DNA of 6,735 nt from Rubrivivax sp. (lineage in GTDB: Bacteria; Pseudomonadota; Gammaproteobacteria; Burkholderiales; Burkholderiaceae), in assembly GCA_004211235.1 (NCBI GenBank), contig SEEY01000213.1, positions 1 to 6,735 on the forward strand, written 5' to 3'. The notes beneath the pieces were generated by a model. The model was not told the origin of the DNA and did not search any database. It worked only from the letters and a program-made list of their open reading frames with translations. The translations under genes and the position numbers were made by a program. Of this stretch, positions 6,280-6,735 are shown piece by piece; positions within the stretch are counted from its first letter, which is position 1, and every line of letters begins with the position of its first letter.

Positions 6280-6609
6280 TCAGCTGCCCGGTTTCGCGTC
6301 GGGTAGCAGGCAGGCTTCGGCAACCTGCAGCTTGTTGTCGCGGGCGAAGTTCATGACGAAGTCCCAGGCCATCGGCTCCAGGCGCTTCAGCTCTTCGTTG
6401 ACGATGACGCACTTCACGCCGTTGATCACCGTCGGCACGCAGTAAGGCGAGTAGCCGATGTGCGCGCCGATGCCCATGCGGGCACCGCCGGGGCGAAAAC
6501 TGGACATCGCGCCGGCCAGTCTTTCGGCCCAATCGCTGGGGCGGAAAGTGCGTCCATCGAGCGTCACACCCTGGATGAAGACTTCGCGCGGCGGTTGGAC
6601 AACGGTCAT
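6280..6609 (-). CDS. DUF3579 family protein
   Basis: A 109-residue protein recognisable as DUF3579, a small family found mainly in Betaproteobacteria. Characteristic stretches are EVFIQGVTLDGRTFRPSDWAE (9–29), SPYCVPTVINGVKCVIVNEEL (54–74) and PMAWDFVMNFARDNKLQVAEA (79–99). No catalytic motif, signal peptide or membrane segment is visible, and the function is unknown. In relatives the gene often sits near arginine-biosynthesis genes such as argF and argG, which may lie outside this window; that is from general knowledge. The start at 6609 is the first in this frame, because an in-frame TGA lies six codons upstream, and it gives the usual family N-terminus. However, no Shine-Dalgarno precedes it, while a good one precedes an out-of-frame ATG at 6661. 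Confidence 0.88.
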   Translation of the reverse strand: MTVVQPPREVFIQGVTLDGRTFRPSDWAERLAGAMSSFRPGGARMGIGAHIGYSPYCVPTVINGVKCVIVNEELKRLEPMAWDFVMNFARDNKLQVAEACLLPDAKPGS

Positions 6610-6660
6610 GGAGAAGGGTCGGCATCACATGGGCGTCGGACGGGAGGGAGGCAGCGTTCA

Positions 6661-6670
6661 TCGGGTCTCC
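6661..6670 (-). promoter_or_regulatory. Shine-Dalgarno GGAG before an out-of-frame ATG at 6661
   Basis: On the minus strand GGAG (6670–6667) lies 5 nt before ATG 6661–6659. That ATG opens a frame running through the DUF3579 gene in another phase, and its translation resembles no family. It may be a leader start, a sign of a frameshift near the DUF3579 N-terminus, or chance. Confidence 0.35.
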
Positions 6671-6682
6671 GATTGGTTGAGG

Positions 6683-6710
6683 AAAAGTCGACTTTTGATT
6701 CTAGAGTCGA
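6683..6710 (-). promoter_or_regulatory. Candidate promoter/operator of DUF3579 with perfect 14-bp palindrome
   Basis: AAAAGTCGACTTTT (6683–6696) is a perfect palindrome. Adjacent on the minus strand is TAGAAT (6703–6698), a 5/6 match to the -10 consensus, which places a predicted start site inside the palindrome. A third copy of the half-site AGTCGA lies at 6705–6710, 19 bp from the first, on the other side of the -10. No good -35 is seen at 16–18 bp spacing. Confidence 0.45.
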
Positions 6711-6735
6711 TGCGCCGAGGTTTGTTGCGGCGCAA

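Noticed and set aside
5116..6306. Plus-strand 396-codon frame antisense to the hydrolase
   Set aside because: Biased composition and no domain; the minus-strand frame has an intact alpha/beta-hydrolase triad.
6050..6661. Minus-strand 203-codon frame overlapping DUF3579 and the hydrolase N-terminus
   Set aside because: Not called as a gene because it is out of phase with DUF3579 and resembles no family. Its good ribosome binding site is kept as a finding.

Overview
The window is about two-thirds G+C and codes densely. Protein sequence types (an S20 with the N-terminus [10 protein letters not shown], a DUF3579 protein, and the hda–HAD–pcnB set) point to a betaproteobacterium of the order Burkholderiales, plausibly the Rubrivivax/Leptothrix/Roseateles group. 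The order is well supported; the genus is a guess. All eight genes look like chromosomal core or near-core genes. I see no mobile-element gene, CRISPR array, tRNA or rRNA.

Left part (1–4598, all minus strand): a five-gene run reading murJ (lipid II flippase), sirB1 (transglutaminase-like/TPR protein), hda (regulatory inactivator of DnaA), a HAD-IB phosphatase and pcnB (poly(A) polymerase I, cut by the window edge). murJ/sirB1 overlap by 1 nt (TGATG) and HAD/pcnB by 4 nt (ATGA). sirB1–hda and hda–HAD are separated by 55 and 25 nt. This suggests co-transcription that mixes cell-wall synthesis, replication control and RNA decay. The hda–HAD gap holds a short motif resembling an interspersed repeat, beside an exact 9-bp tandem duplication.

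Middle (4599–5334): rpsT (ribosomal protein S20) is the only plus-strand gene. It is divergent from murJ, with a good sigma70-type promoter in the 118-bp gap, and is followed by two tandem GC-rich hairpins. The remaining roughly 240 bp to the next gene is non-coding, with one strong inverted repeat and no recognised function.

Right part (5335–6735, minus strand): a DUF3579 protein gene followed by an alpha/beta-hydrolase gene that converges on rpsT. Upstream of DUF3579 lies a perfect 14-bp palindrome beside a -10-like hexamer, and a 13-bp palindrome precedes the hydrolase. These are the best candidates for undescribed regulation. I do not see a novel multi-gene system; the points of interest are small-scale regulatory and repeat structures.
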